A stretch of 64,000 bases of DNA from JAQBQB01 sp963846925 (GCA_963846925.1 CAWJXW010000016.1:372001-436000), one strand, 5' to 3'; shown: positions 17,164 to 26,143, counted from the first letter of the stretch. Notes: generated by a model from the letters alone, not told the origin. Program-made: numbers and translations.

Positions 17164-18140
17164 GGCAGCTTTCCGTTTCGCACCGCGACGACCTCGGCGA
17201 GGATCGACAGCGCGACCTCCTCGGGGCGTTTGCCGCCCAGGTCGACGCCGATCGGCGTGTGCACGCGCGCCAGTTCCTCCGCCGTGAAGCCTTCGGCGGC
17301 AAGCAGGTCTCGCACGGCCGCGCCGCGCTTTCGGCTGCCGAGGAGTCCGATGTAGCCGACCGGCGCGCGAAGCACCTGTCGTAGCACGGGCAGCTCGTAC
17401 TTATAGTCGTGCGCGACGAGGACGATCGCGACGTTTTTGTTGCACGGGATGCTCGCGACGATCTCCGACGGCATCCCGACGCGGATCTCATCGGCGTCAG
17501 GAAATCGGCCGGAAGTCGCGTATCGCTCCCGCCCATCGACGACGACCGTCCGCATGTCGAGCTCGCGCGCGAGCCGCGTGAGCGTCATCGCGATCTGCCC
17601 AGCGCCGACGATTACGAGAGTGAGCGGAGGCGCGACGCGGTCGAGAAACACGCCTGCCTCGGGACCACCTTCCGCGAGCTCCGATGCCGCTACCGTTCGC
17701 GGTTCGATCGAGGAGTCGAGGGGTGTGACAATGATCGCCGCCTCGCCGGCATCGAGCAACTCCAACGCGCGCCGGTGCGCCGCGACAGTGGGATCCGACT
17801 CGGCTGACGGAACCACGCGCGTCAGCAGTACGTCGAGCGTCCCGCCGCAGGTGAGCCCGATCTCCCACGCTTCGTCGTCATCGAGCGAGATCGAGAGGAG
17901 GCGTCGTCCCGGGCCGCCGTCGGCGACCAACGCGTCCGCCGCCTCGACGACCTGCGCGTCCACGCACCCGCCGATCGTCACGCCGCCGATGATTCGCCCG
18001 CTGCGGCCGACGATCATCTTGGCACCGATCTTCTTCGACGACCCACCCCCCGTCGCGCCGACGAGCGTCGCCAGCGCGACCGCCGGCTCGTCGCGCAGCG
18101 CGGGATCATTGGGGTCGATCAGGCCGAATGCGTTTGGCAT
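17160..18140 (-). CDS. XdhC/CoxF family molybdenum hydroxylase maturation protein
   Basis: A 326-residue two-domain protein. The N-terminal XdhC/CoxI domain shows GSSKKIGAKMIVGRSGRIIGG and GGCVDAQVVEAA, then LTCGGTLDVLL; the C-terminal Rossmann domain has LVIVGAGQIAMTLTRLARELD, VLVAHDYKYELPVLR and PVGYIGLLGSRKR. XdhC proteins bind molybdopterin, protect it and assist sulfuration before insertion. ATG 18140 is chosen; a GTG codon immediately precedes it. First gene of the XdhC / Fe-S scaffold / MocA-like operon, oriented away from the palindromic element at 18.2-18.4 kb, where its promoter should lie. Confidence 0.88.
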   Translation of the reverse strand: MPNAFGLIDPNDPALRDEPAVALATLVGATGGGSSKKIGAKMIVGRSGRIIGGVTIGGCVDAQVVEAADALVADGGPGRRLLSISLDDDEAWEIGLTCGGTLDVLLTRVVPSAESDPTVAAHRRALELLDAGEAAIIVTPLDSSIEPRTVAASELAEGGPEAGVFLDRVAPPLTLVIVGAGQIAMTLTRLARELDMRTVVVDGRERYATSGRFPDADEIRVGMPSEIVASIPCNKNVAIVLVAHDYKYELPVLRQVLRAPVGYIGLLGSRKRGAAVRDLLAAEGFTAEELARVHTPIGVDLGGKRPEEVALSILAEVVAVRNGKLP

Positions 18141-18232
18141 CACTCGATAGTCTGCGGCGCAGTACGCACAGAAACAACCTCACAGCCCCCGTGCGCGGGT
18201 CCGGTGCAGCACCCTAGAACCGTCAACACCCA

Positions 18233-18392
18233 CAAAGCACTTCTCCGTTTGTTTCAGTTGGTTCTCGGTTTGTTTCCGTGTCACAATTGTTATGGCCGGA
18301 ACTGGCGCTAGGGACTCGAGCGCCAAGAGAGGCATCAACAATTGGAACACGGAAACAGACGGATCTAACGGAAACAAACGGAAACTGCTTTG
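18233..18392. repeat. Nested palindromic intergenic element (copy 1)
   Basis: Two outer arms of about 57 bases (18233-18291 and 18336-18392) are imperfect reverse complements; shared blocks include ACACGGAAACA, AACAATTG, AACAAACGGA and TGCTTTG. Between them is a short perfect hairpin TGGCGCT (18303-18309) / AGCGCCA (18319-18325). The right arm contains ACGGATCTAACGGAAACAA (18359-18377), 17 of 19 bases identical to ACGGATCTCACGGACACAA at 30641-30659 in the second element. It fills most of the 269-base gap between the XdhC and SGNH genes. No ORF is credible inside. Confidence 0.8.
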
Positions 18393-18409
18393 AAGGTTGA
18401 ACGGCGACA

Positions 18410-19180
18410 CTACTCAATCGCGTCGGCGTCTCGCAGCGCCTCGAGCCAGACGCTCCTGACCTGGTTGGCACCCTTCGCGTTCGGCTCGATCAGCGAGCGG
18501 CGCCAGTACCATTGATCCGACTCGGCCGCGCTCACGCCGTGGCCGAGGAAGTGGGCGTGGACGTCGGCGAGAAGAGTGCGCGGGGTGCCTGTGCCGAGCG
18601 TGCGGACGTGCCCGTTGAATCGGTCGAGAATGTCGAGCGGCAACGGGCCGGCGGTGTCGTATACGCCCGGGATCACTCCGCTGCGATCGGACGGGTCGTA
18701 GACGGTGGCGATCACGAACGTCCCGCCGGGCAGTCTCGTGCGCAGCGTGTCGAGCAGAAAGTCGTACGCGTCCGCGATGTCGTTCTCGATTTTGTCGAGC
18801 AGCGAGCGACGCGCGCGGCTGCCGTAGGCGCTGAGCAAGTCGTTCCCGCCCACCGTGAGCGTCACCAGCGTCGGCTCGTCGGTCTCGTCGAGCTGCGACA
18901 TCTGCTCGCCGAAGACGTCGCCGATCGTCGCGCCGTCGGTAGCGAGGTTCCGGAATTCGATGGCCGGCAGCCGCGAAAGGAGATCGTCGCCGGCGAACTC
19001 GGGCCAGCGGTCGTCTGCGTTGTGGCAAAGCAGCGACGCGGCACCGAGCGGCGCGACGCGGCCGACGGAAGGGTCGCGCTCGAGCGCGACGGCGACGTCT
19101 ATTTCGCCCGCGTCGAGCGCCGGGTACAGGTCGATCGACACCGAGTCGCCGAGTGCGATGTACCGCGCGAACTCGATCAC
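18410..19180 (-). CDS. SGNH/GDSL-type hydrolase
   Basis: An esterase-like protein of 256 residues. Block I RYIALGDSVSIDLYP holds the catalytic Ser, block III TLTVGGNDLL the oxyanion Asn, and block V ADVHAHFLGHG the Asp/His pair. No signal peptide, so it is probably cytoplasmic. GTG 19180 has GGAG about eight bases upstream and follows the IspH stop by 17 bases, so the two are probably cotranscribed. The substrate (acyl ester or polysaccharide acetyl group) cannot be told. Confidence 0.85.
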   Translation of the reverse strand: MIEFARYIALGDSVSIDLYPALDAGEIDVAVALERDPSVGRVAPLGAASLLCHNADDRWPEFAGDDLLSRLPAIEFRNLATDGATIGDVFGEQMSQLDETDEPTLVTLTVGGNDLLSAYGSRARRSLLDKIENDIADAYDFLLDTLRTRLPGGTFVIATVYDPSDRSGVIPGVYDTAGPLPLDILDRFNGHVRTLGTGTPRTLLADVHAHFLGHGVSAAESDQWYWRRSLIEPNAKGANQVRSVWLEALRDADAIE

Positions 19181-19197
19181 GCGCGATCTCCGCGAGG

Positions 19198-20409
19198 TTA
19201 GACCGAAACGCGGAGCCCGCGCGTGGCGAGCACGCGCGCGACCACGTCGCCGATCTTGTTGTTCGGCGTGCTCGCGCCGGCGGTGATTCCCACCCGCACC
19301 GGTCCGGCCGGGAGCCAGTCGCGCGCGTCGGCCTCGTCGTGCTTCACCTGTGCGACGCGATAGTGGATCGTCCGCGCCTCCGGATCGATCCCCGCCGACG
19401 ACTCGATGTGATACGACGGAACCCGCTCCGCGCAGAGCGCGGCGAGGGAGATCGTGTTGCTCGAGTTGAAGCCGCCGATCACGACCATCGCGTCGACGCC
19501 GGCGTCGAGCAGCTCGCGCACGGCGTCCTGGCGTTCCTGCGTCGCGCTGCAGATCGTGTCGAAGCTGCGGAAGTCGCTCGCGCGCGCCGCCTCGCCCCGT
19601 GCCCGCGCGATCGCGTCGCCCACCTCGGCGGCGATCGCCAGCGACTCGCGCGCGAGCATCGTCGTCTGGTTCGCCACGCCGATCCGGCGCAGATGACGCT
19701 CCGGATCGAATCCAGGCGACACCGCGCGCGCGAACGACTCCATCAGCGACTCCGTCGACACGCGCCCCTCGATGAAGCCGCACACGATCCGCGCCTCGTC
19801 CATGTTGCGGACGATCAGGTAGTGGCCGTCGGGGTATTTCCTGACCTGCGACGCCGTGGCGCGCGTCTCTTCGTGGTAGAACTTGCCGTGGATGAGCGCG
19901 GTGAATCCGTCCTTGGCGTAGCTCTCGACGCGCTTCCAGACGTTGAGCACCGAGCCGCAGGTCGTGTCGACGAGAATGCACCCGGCGGCGCGCAGCGCCG
20001 CGAAATCGTCGATCGTCACGCCGAACGCGGGCAGGATCACGACGTCTTCCGGCCTGATCGACGAGAAATCGAACCCATTCTTCCCGGGCAACAAGATCTC
20101 GATCCCCATTTCCCGCAGCCGATCGTTGACGTGCGGGTTGTGGATGATCTCGCCGACGAGCACGATGCGGCGGTCGGGGAATTTGCGCCGCGTCTGATAC
20201 GCGTACTCCACCGCTCGCTCGACGCCGTAGCAGAAACCGAACTCGCGCGCGAGACGGATCGTGACGTCGCCGACGACGAGCGTGTAGTCGTTCGACTTCA
20301 GCAAGTCGACGACGCGGCCGTCGTAGTCGGCCGAGAGATCGTCGCGGACTTCGGCGGCCAGCCCGAATCCTCGCCGGTAGTACGTCGACGGATCGGGCGA
20401 TGGAGGCAT
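19198..20409 (-). CDS. ispH: 4-hydroxy-3-methylbut-2-enyl diphosphate reductase (IspH), long type
   Basis: The last enzyme of the MEP isoprenoid pathway; a [4Fe-4S] enzyme making IPP and DMAPP. The three cluster cysteines lie in FGFCYGVERAV, VDTTCGSVLNVW and DTICSATQERQ. The protein is about 403 residues, longer than the 310-320 of E. coli IspH, because of an N-terminal extension and the HGKFYHEETRATAS insert; this is the long form known from Acidobacteria, Bacteroidetes and plastids. ATG 20409 is chosen; a GTG two codons earlier is possible. It lies upstream of the SGNH hydrolase and is divergent from the CGNR regulator. Confidence 0.93.
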   Translation of the reverse strand: MPPSPDPSTYYRRGFGLAAEVRDDLSADYDGRVVDLLKSNDYTLVVGDVTIRLAREFGFCYGVERAVEYAYQTRRKFPDRRIVLVGEIIHNPHVNDRLREMGIEILLPGKNGFDFSSIRPEDVVILPAFGVTIDDFAALRAAGCILVDTTCGSVLNVWKRVESYAKDGFTALIHGKFYHEETRATASQVRKYPDGHYLIVRNMDEARIVCGFIEGRVSTESLMESFARAVSPGFDPERHLRRIGVANQTTMLARESLAIAAEVGDAIARARGEAARASDFRSFDTICSATQERQDAVRELLDAGVDAMVVIGGFNSSNTISLAALCAERVPSYHIESSAGIDPEARTIHYRVAQVKHDEADARDWLPAGPVRVGITAGASTPNNKIGDVVARVLATRGLRVSV

Positions 20410-20542
20410 GCTCACAAATGTAGCGCGTGGAACGAATCGATCGCAGTTGAATTCGCCGTCGTAGCCCCGAATACAAATCGCGGCGCGTTCCGCAAGTGGC
20501 GGCGATCAGTAACCACCAAGCCGTGTACGCTTGCTCGTTCTC

Positions 20543-20571
20543 TTGCTGCGCGAAACTCGAAGCGATATGCT
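20543..20571 (+). promoter_or_regulatory. Candidate sigma-70 promoter for the CGNR/GNAT pair
   Basis: TTGCTG (20543-20548) and TATGCT (20566-20571) are separated by 17 bases. The predicted start would fall near 20578, twelve bases before ATG 20590. Confidence 0.5.
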
Positions 20572-20589
20572 TGTCGTCCCTCGCCGAGA

Positions 20590-21255
20590 ATGATGCTCAC
20601 GTTCACTTCCACCTCCGACGCCGGAACCCTGGCCTACGTGCCGCGCCCGATGGGCGAACGGTCCCCGTTCGTCTTTGTCGGTGAGCGACTCTGGCTGGAC
20701 TTCGTGAACTCCGAGTTCGGCATTCGCCGTTTCGACGCACTGCGCGACTTCGATTCGATGGTGCGCTGGCTCGAGGCGGCCGCGGTGCTCGACGCGGAAC
20801 GCGCCAGCGGCATTCGCCGCCGCGCCCAACAGCAGCCGGCAGGCGCGGCCGCGTCGCTCATCGACGCGCGGCGCGTGCGGGCCGCGTTGCGCGCGCTCGC
20901 CGAGCGCGGACCCCTGAGCGATCGCGTGCGCTTCGACGGACTCGGTGAGATCAATCGCGTGCTCGGCCGCAGCGCCGGCACGCGGCGCGTGGAGCAGCGG
21001 GCCGACGGGACGTTCATTCGCTCGTTCGTGCCCGTGGGCGACGCGTTCGCCGGTCTCGTCATCCCGATCGTCGAATCCGCCGCCGACGCGCTCATCCTCG
21101 GCGAGCTGACGCGCGTGCGCCGCTGCGCCGACCCGCGCTGCCAGCGTGTGTTCTTCGACAACACGAAGAACGGACGCCGTCGCTGGTGCGACATGTCGAC
21201 GTGCGGGAACCGCGCGAAGGCGGCGCGGCACCGGGAGAAGCTCAAGTCCCATTGA
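20590..21255 (+). CDS. CGNR zinc-finger / ABATE domain regulator
   Basis: A 221-residue protein of the CGNR family, proposed stress-induced transcription regulators. The N-terminal ABATE domain (FVGERLWLDFVNSEFGIRR) is followed by a C-terminal zinc finger RRCADPRCQRVFFDNTKNGR then RWCDMSTCGNRAKAARHRE, holding the name-giving CGNR. ATG 20590 is followed directly by a second ATG. The stop overlaps the TTG start of the GNAT gene (TTGA), so the two are coupled. The signal sensed is unknown. Confidence 0.85.
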   Translation: MMLTFTSTSDAGTLAYVPRPMGERSPFVFVGERLWLDFVNSEFGIRRFDALRDFDSMVRWLEAAAVLDAERASGIRRRAQQQPAGAAASLIDARRVRAALRALAERGPLSDRVRFDGLGEINRVLGRSAGTRRVEQRADGTFIRSFVPVGDAFAGLVIPIVESAADALILGELTRVRRCADPRCQRVFFDNTKNGRRRWCDMSTCGNRAKAARHREKLKSH

Positions 21256-21776
21256 GCCGAGAAGTCGAGGTCGTCCGTACTTATCTCGAGCTGCGGTCGC
21301 CTGAACAGCTGCGCCCCGTCCCTGTAGACGCCACCGATTCGTCGGTGGCGTTCGTGCATCGACCGTCTATAGGCGTCGACAAGTATCGCACGTTGTATCG
21401 CGCCGTCGGCTACCGCTGGTACTGGCGGGACCGCAACGCGTGGAGCGACGAGCGCCTCGCGGCGCACCTCGCGCGGCCGGAGATCTCCGTCTGGGAGTGC
21501 CTCGTCGACGGCGAGAGCGCGGGCTACTTCGAGCTCGAACGGCGCGACGACGGATCCGTCGAGATCGCGTATTTCGGGTTGATCGAGACGTTCGTTGGAC
21601 GAGGCGCCGGCAAGGCCATGCTCACCCGCGCGGCGCGGGAGGCGTGGGCGCTCGGGCCCAATCGCGTGTGGCTGCATACGTGCACGCTCGACTCGCCGCG
21701 CGCGCTGCCGAACTACAAGGCGCGCGGATTCGAGGCCTTCCGCACCGAGACGTACAGCGCGCAAGTGGACGACTGA
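21252..21776 (+). CDS. GNAT family N-acetyltransferase
   Basis: An acetyl-CoA-dependent acyltransferase of 174 residues. The motif A region GLIETFVGRGAGKAMLTRAAREAW carries the R/Q-x-x-G-x-G/A pyrophosphate loop (GRGAGK); SVWECLVDGESAGYFELERR forms the preceding strands and LPNYKARGFEAFRTE motif B. TTG 21252 is inferred from its four-base overlap with the CGNR stop; no better start is visible. The length and fold are typical. The substrate is unknown; coupling to the regulator suggests a stress or detoxification role, which is inference. Confidence 0.85.
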   Translation: MSREVEVVRTYLELRSPEQLRPVPVDATDSSVAFVHRPSIGVDKYRTLYRAVGYRWYWRDRNAWSDERLAAHLARPEISVWECLVDGESAGYFELERRDDGSVEIAYFGLIETFVGRGAGKAMLTRAAREAWALGPNRVWLHTCTLDSPRALPNYKARGFEAFRTETYSAQVDD

Positions 21777-21791
21777 GAGCAGCGCCAGGCT

Positions 21792-24332
21792 CTACCGGCG
21801 GCGGCGGCCGCGCTTGGGGTCGCGGTGCTTCTTGAACTCGCCACGTGTGTGCTTCGTGTGCTTCTCGCGGCGTCGCTCGTGACGCTCACGCCGGCGCTCA
21901 TCGTCCGCGCGTTCGATCTCCGCCAGCTCCTGCTGGGTGAACGGGCGCTCGAGCTCCTCCTGCAATTCTTCCAGCGTCGACGCGCGCGCGGCGCCGCGGG
22001 CCCCGCGCGTCACGATGAAACGAAGCGGGCGGTCGAGTGATGGCAGCTCGGATTCGGTGAGGTTGCGCGCGACCTTCTCGGGAATTCGCAGCCGCGCCAC
22101 GCCGAACGGCTTTCCGTCGGCCGTCTCCTCGACGTCGTAGTGAATCTCGACGTCGCGGCCGCGTACCGACGCCATCGAGGGCAGCGCGGCGTACCGCTCG
22201 CGCACCGACGCCGGCACGATCGCGTCGGCGTCGATCGACACGCGGGCGTGGCGGAAGTCGCTGAACGAGATCACGCCCGCAAGCTGCTGCTCGTACATCG
22301 CAGCGAGATCGGCGAAGCTCAGGCGCGGCGTGGCGCCGCCCGAGCGCCGATACGTCTCACGCACCGAATCGATGGCGGCCTGACTCTCCCGCGCCCCCGG
22401 ATGCCTCGCCTCGCCTTTCGCCAGCGCTTCGGCGAGCACGCGCCTCGCCCGGTCCGCCAGCGCCGGCGGGAACGTGTCAATTGGCTCGATGTCCCGCTCG
22501 AGCTCGAACCCGTGGTACTCGACGCGCCGCCGCACGGTGAGCGGCGACCGGCGATGTTCCGCGTCGTACACGACGTCGGGATCCGCCGTCGTCGCGAACT
22601 CGCGCACGACGTCGCTCGGCAGTTGCGTCCCCTCGATCGACGCGCGTGGGTTGCCGAACCTGTCGGCGAAGTAGCGTAAGTCTCCGGCGATCGCGCCCCA
22701 GCTCCCGCACACGCTCGTCTTCGAGACGCGCGCCTGTTCACCCCACGTCGTCTGCTCGTCGATCACGAGCGAGAACGGCATGATGTCGGCAACGAGACGC
22801 CGGAACGCGCGCACGGTGTCGTCGCCCGCGCGCGCCATGCGCGACGGGAGCGCGACGCCCACCGCGCGATAGACGCTCGCCATCCCGAGCGCGGCGTCCT
22901 CGATCGCTTTCACCAGTGCGCCGCGCCGCTCCGCCCACCGCTCGATGCGATCCTCGTCGAACACGTGGCGCGGAAGGTCGTAGACCATCCCGAGGCTTCC
23001 GGCATTTTGATACGCGTCGACGTATAGGTTGTACGCAGTCAGGTGATCGCTGCCGGGCACCACGAGCCCCTCGAGATTCCGCTCGTCTCGTGTCATTCGG
23101 TGCAGCGACTCGACCGACGCCATCACGGCGAGAGGCGGCAGCAGCTCGTCGCCGCCGTGCACGAGCAACTCGGCCCACTGCCGTTCGACCGGCATCGCCT
23201 CCACCGAGCGCCCGTACGTCGTGAGCCGCCCGTTCTCGGCGATTCCGCGCTCCTCGAGGAGCGCGAGCGCGCGGCGGTACGCTGTCTTGTCCAGCGGCAC
23301 CGGCAGCTCCAGATCGTCAGCCCGAACGCCGAGCGCGGCACACGTGATCGCCACGCGCTCCGAGTCGCCGGCGAGCTGAAACTCCGGCTCGGTCGGCTCG
23401 AGCGAGTCGAACTGGATGTCGCGGTCCGAGAGGATGAACACGCGTCCACCCTCGACGCGCCCGTGCACGCGTCCGGCCATCTGCAGGATCTCGTTCGCGC
23501 CGAGGTGTTCCTGCGTCAGGACGTTGCGACCCTTGTCGATCGCGTTGAAGAACTTCACGTCGTCGATGATCACCGTGTCGAGGCCGCGCACGTTGAGCGC
23601 GCTCTGTCCGGCCGCGGTCATCGCGAGGAAAAACGGTTTGCGCTCCCCTCCCTCCAAGAACGGTCGAATTATTCGGATCGGTTCGCCGCCGTGATAAAAT
23701 GCTGTATTGATGCGCGGCGCCGCGTGGCGCACGTGGTCGGCCGCTTGCTCGACGCCGCGCCGCGTCGGCACGAACAGCGCAACGCCCCGGCGATCCTTGC
23801 CCAGTTGCCGCAGGAAGCGGTCGTCCAGGAACTCCAGCGCCCGCTTTCGGACGACGCGCACCTGCGCCGCGCGCGCCGGATCGAATTCGTAGACCTGGAG
23901 CACGTCCGCGGAGTTCAGATACCTCGCATAGAAGTCCGGATTCACCGTCGCCGAGAGCCACACGAATCGACAGCCGACGCGTTTGCCGAGCGCGAGGCAG
24001 AGCTCCAGCTCGGCCGACGTCTGATGGATCTCGTCGACGATGATCGTGTCGTGAGGGAGGATGTCGCCTTCCTCGAACCATCGGCGCGCGATTCCCGTGG
24101 TGACGATGATGACGTTCCACGTCGGCGTCTCCGGCGTCGCCTCGCGCTCGCGGTTGACGACGCCGACCTTCAGGTCCAGGGTGCCGAGTATCTCCTCGGC
24201 GATCGGGCGGATGGCGAGGGTCTTACCGGTACCCGTGCCGGCGACGATGCCGAACCCCTTGCCGCCGCGCGCCAGCTCGCGTACGCGCGCGCCGTGTTCC
24301 CGCTCGAGAAAAGTCTCAATACGGAGCCGCAC
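21792..24332 (-). CDS. Large DEAH-box ATP-dependent helicase (HrpA/HrpB-like)
   Basis: Superfamily 2 helicase, at least 846 residues. Visible are Walker A AGTGTGKT, motif II DEIH, motif III LSATVN, and motif VI-like ILQMAGRVHGRVEG; the C-terminus is highly basic (ERHERRREKHTKHTRGEFKKH). Motif I occurs only about 30 residues after the first legal start (GTG 24332), yet coding-like sequence (VRDKYIPEHDTFVAAEPPTG and VIVIAPTRAACETIELA) continues upstream in the same frame to the preceding stop TAA at 24486-24488 without any ATG, GTG or TTG. Removing one C at 24484 would create TAATG and a start giving about 51 more residues. RNA or DNA substrate is unknown. Confidence 0.85.
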   Translation of the reverse strand: MRLRIETFLEREHGARVRELARGGKGFGIVAGTGTGKTLAIRPIAEEILGTLDLKVGVVNREREATPETPTWNVIIVTTGIARRWFEEGDILPHDTIIVDEIHQTSAELELCLALGKRVGCRFVWLSATVNPDFYARYLNSADVLQVYEFDPARAAQVRVVRKRALEFLDDRFLRQLGKDRRGVALFVPTRRGVEQAADHVRHAAPRINTAFYHGGEPIRIIRPFLEGGERKPFFLAMTAAGQSALNVRGLDTVIIDDVKFFNAIDKGRNVLTQEHLGANEILQMAGRVHGRVEGGRVFILSDRDIQFDSLEPTEPEFQLAGDSERVAITCAALGVRADDLELPVPLDKTAYRRALALLEERGIAENGRLTTYGRSVEAMPVERQWAELLVHGGDELLPPLAVMASVESLHRMTRDERNLEGLVVPGSDHLTAYNLYVDAYQNAGSLGMVYDLPRHVFDEDRIERWAERRGALVKAIEDAALGMASVYRAVGVALPSRMARAGDDTVRAFRRLVADIMPFSLVIDEQTTWGEQARVSKTSVCGSWGAIAGDLRYFADRFGNPRASIEGTQLPSDVVREFATTADPDVVYDAEHRRSPLTVRRRVEYHGFELERDIEPIDTFPPALADRARRVLAEALAKGEARHPGARESQAAIDSVRETYRRSGGATPRLSFADLAAMYEQQLAGVISFSDFRHARVSIDADAIVPASVRERYAALPSMASVRGRDVEIHYDVEETADGKPFGVARLRIPEKVARNLTESELPSLDRPLRFIVTRGARGAARASTLEELQEELERPFTQQELAEIERADDERRRERHERRREKHTKHTRGEFKKHRDPKRGRRRR

Positions 24333-24485
24333 CGCGAGCTCGATCGTCTCGCAGGCGGCGCGCGTCGGCGCGATGACGATGACGCGTCCCGTCGGCGGCT
24401 CGGCCGCGACGAACGTGTCGTGCTCGGGGATGTACTTGTCGCGGACCGCTCGGATCGCGCGAGACGGCGACGGCGTGGAGACCGA

Positions 24486-24851
24486 TTACTCCGGTGGACG
24501 TCCGGGAAGAATCGCCGGAGGCTTCACGCCCGTGAAGCCCTTGGCTCCAGGCGGCAGCTTGGCCTTGTCCCCCTGCTTGGTCTTGGCGGAGTCGGCGTAG
24601 TCGTCGCCGAACAAGACTTTCCCGTTCGACGGCCGATTCTTGATCGCCGAGGGGCAGTCGGTCACGGCGGGTTGCTGCGCGGCGGGAACGCCCTCGAGCC
24701 AGATGCGGCACATGCCCTTTGGCGGACGCGACTCCGCCGGCACCGCGGATTCGTTCTTCCTCGCGCTGTCCTTTTGCGGCGTCCGCTGCGCCAATAGGGG
24801 CGCGGCGTTCGCTGCGAATCCGACGATGAGTACTGCGAACACCTGATTCAT
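24486..24851 (-). CDS. Small exported proline/lysine-rich hypothetical protein
   Basis: A 121-residue protein that I do not recognise. ATG 24851 has GGAGG five bases upstream. Residues 1-22 form a signal peptide (QVFAVLIVGFAANAAPLLAQ). The mature part contains two cysteines (CRIWLEG, TDCPSAIKN), which could form a disulfide, then a charged stretch and a Pro-rich tail ending in ILPGRPPE. Its stop lies in the same frame as the helicase that follows, and the two are probably cotranscribed. A 14-bp perfect palindrome lies 122 bases upstream. Confidence 0.65.
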   Translation of the reverse strand: MNQVFAVLIVGFAANAAPLLAQRTPQKDSARKNESAVPAESRPPKGMCRIWLEGVPAAQQPAVTDCPSAIKNRPSNGKVLFGDDYADSAKTKQGDKAKLPPGAKGFTGVKPPAILPGRPPE

Positions 24852-24972
24852 CAAGCCTCCGTCCGCTACCCGAAAAGCCGGGTGGCGATAACCGTACTGG
24901 GCACGCCCGATGCCAGCCCCACCGACGGTTTTCGCCAGCGGAACACTAACGATCGCAACGACTTGGGGGAAA

Positions 24973-24986
24973 CACTGTATACAGTG
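24973..24986. promoter_or_regulatory. Perfect 14-bp palindrome, candidate operator
   Basis: CACTGTATACAGTG is fully self-complementary. It lies in the 212-base gap between the pfkA stop and the exported protein gene. The TGTATACA core resembles GntR-type operators. No regulator gene is adjacent. Confidence 0.55.
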
Positions 24987-25063
24987 GAACTCACCCGGTG
25001 TCACCGGCGCGGGAATGCGGTGTCCGTACGGAGTGACGAGCGAGACGTCGCAAAAGACAGCGT

Positions 25064-26143
25064 TCAGTCTCCGAAGCTGATACCCGTCGCGCGCGCCGTC
25101 AGCACCAAATCGTGCGTGGGATCGACGCGCTTGGTTTCGCGCAAAGCTTCCTTGATCGGAATCGTCACGATGTGCGGCGACTGGAGCGCCACCATGTGCG
25201 CCCACTTCTCGTCCGCGACGGCCCGCACGGCGGCGCCGCCAAAACGCGTCGCGAGCAAACGGTCGTAGCCGGTCGGCATGCCGCCGCGCTGGAGATGACC
25301 GAGCACGAGCGAACGGGTCTCCTTCCCGGTGCGCGCCTGGATCTCCCGCGCGATCGGTTCACACAACCCGCCGATGCGCCGCGCCTCTCCCGGCAGCGAC
25401 TCGCCCAGCGTCGACGTCGTTCCGCCTTTCGGAAACGCGCCCTCCGCGACGACGACGATCGAGAAATGCCGGCCTCCGCGATCGCGCGCCTCGATCTTCT
25501 CGCAGACCTTCTCGATGTCGTACGGAATCTCGGGAATGAGAATGACGTCGGCCGTGCCGGCGACGCCCGAGTGCAGCGCGATGAACCCGGCATCGCGGCC
25601 CATGACTTCCATGACCATCACACGGTCGTGCGACTCGGCGGTCGTGTGCAGCTTGTCGATCGCTTCCATCGCCGTGTTGACGGCGGTGTCGAACCCGAAC
25701 GAGGTGATCGTGCCACTCACGTCGTTGTCGATCGTCTTCGGCACGCCGACGATCTTCATTCCCTTGTCGCACAGCTTCTGCGCGATAGAGAGCGACCCGT
25801 CGCCGCCGATAGAGATGATGGCGTCGATTCCGAGCCGCGCCGCGTTTTCGATCAGCTCGTCGGAGCGATCCTCGCTCACGATCGTGCCGTCGGGCTGCGC
25901 GCGTGGGTAGTGAAACGGGTTGCCGCGGTTCGTCGTGCGGAGAATCGTGCCGCCCAAGTGGGCGATGCCGCGCACCGTTTCGCGGGTCATCGGAATCACT
26001 TCGTCCTCGCCCATCAGTCCGGCGAAGCCGCGCTTGATGCCGAGGACATCCCACCCGCGATCGGCGGCGGATAAGACGGCTGCGCGAATGACCGCGTTGA
26101 GACCCGGCGCGTCGCCGCCGCCGGTGGAGATCGCGATTCTCAT
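25064..26143 (-). CDS. pfkA: 6-phosphofructokinase, group III (mixed-substrate type)
   Basis: Phosphorylates fructose 6-phosphate in glycolysis. The 359-residue protein opens with AISTGGGDAPGLNAVIRA. GGDGS (113-117) has Gly at the position linked with ATP use, while PKTIDND (135-141) has Lys where ATP-dependent PfkA enzymes carry Gly; this combination is typical of group III enzymes, which may use ATP or PPi. MEVMGRDAGFIALHSG and GHLQRGGMPTGYDR complete the active site. ATG 26143 lies seven bases after the stop of the SelW-like gene, suggesting cotranscription. The phosphoryl donor must be measured. Confidence 0.95.
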   Translation of the reverse strand: MRIAISTGGGDAPGLNAVIRAAVLSAADRGWDVLGIKRGFAGLMGEDEVIPMTRETVRGIAHLGGTILRTTNRGNPFHYPRAQPDGTIVSEDRSDELIENAARLGIDAIISIGGDGSLSIAQKLCDKGMKIVGVPKTIDNDVSGTITSFGFDTAVNTAMEAIDKLHTTAESHDRVMVMEVMGRDAGFIALHSGVAGTADVILIPEIPYDIEKVCEKIEARDRGGRHFSIVVVAEGAFPKGGTTSTLGESLPGEARRIGGLCEPIAREIQARTGKETRSLVLGHLQRGGMPTGYDRLLATRFGGAAVRAVADEKWAHMVALQSPHIVTIPIKEALRETKRVDPTHDLVLTARATGISFGD

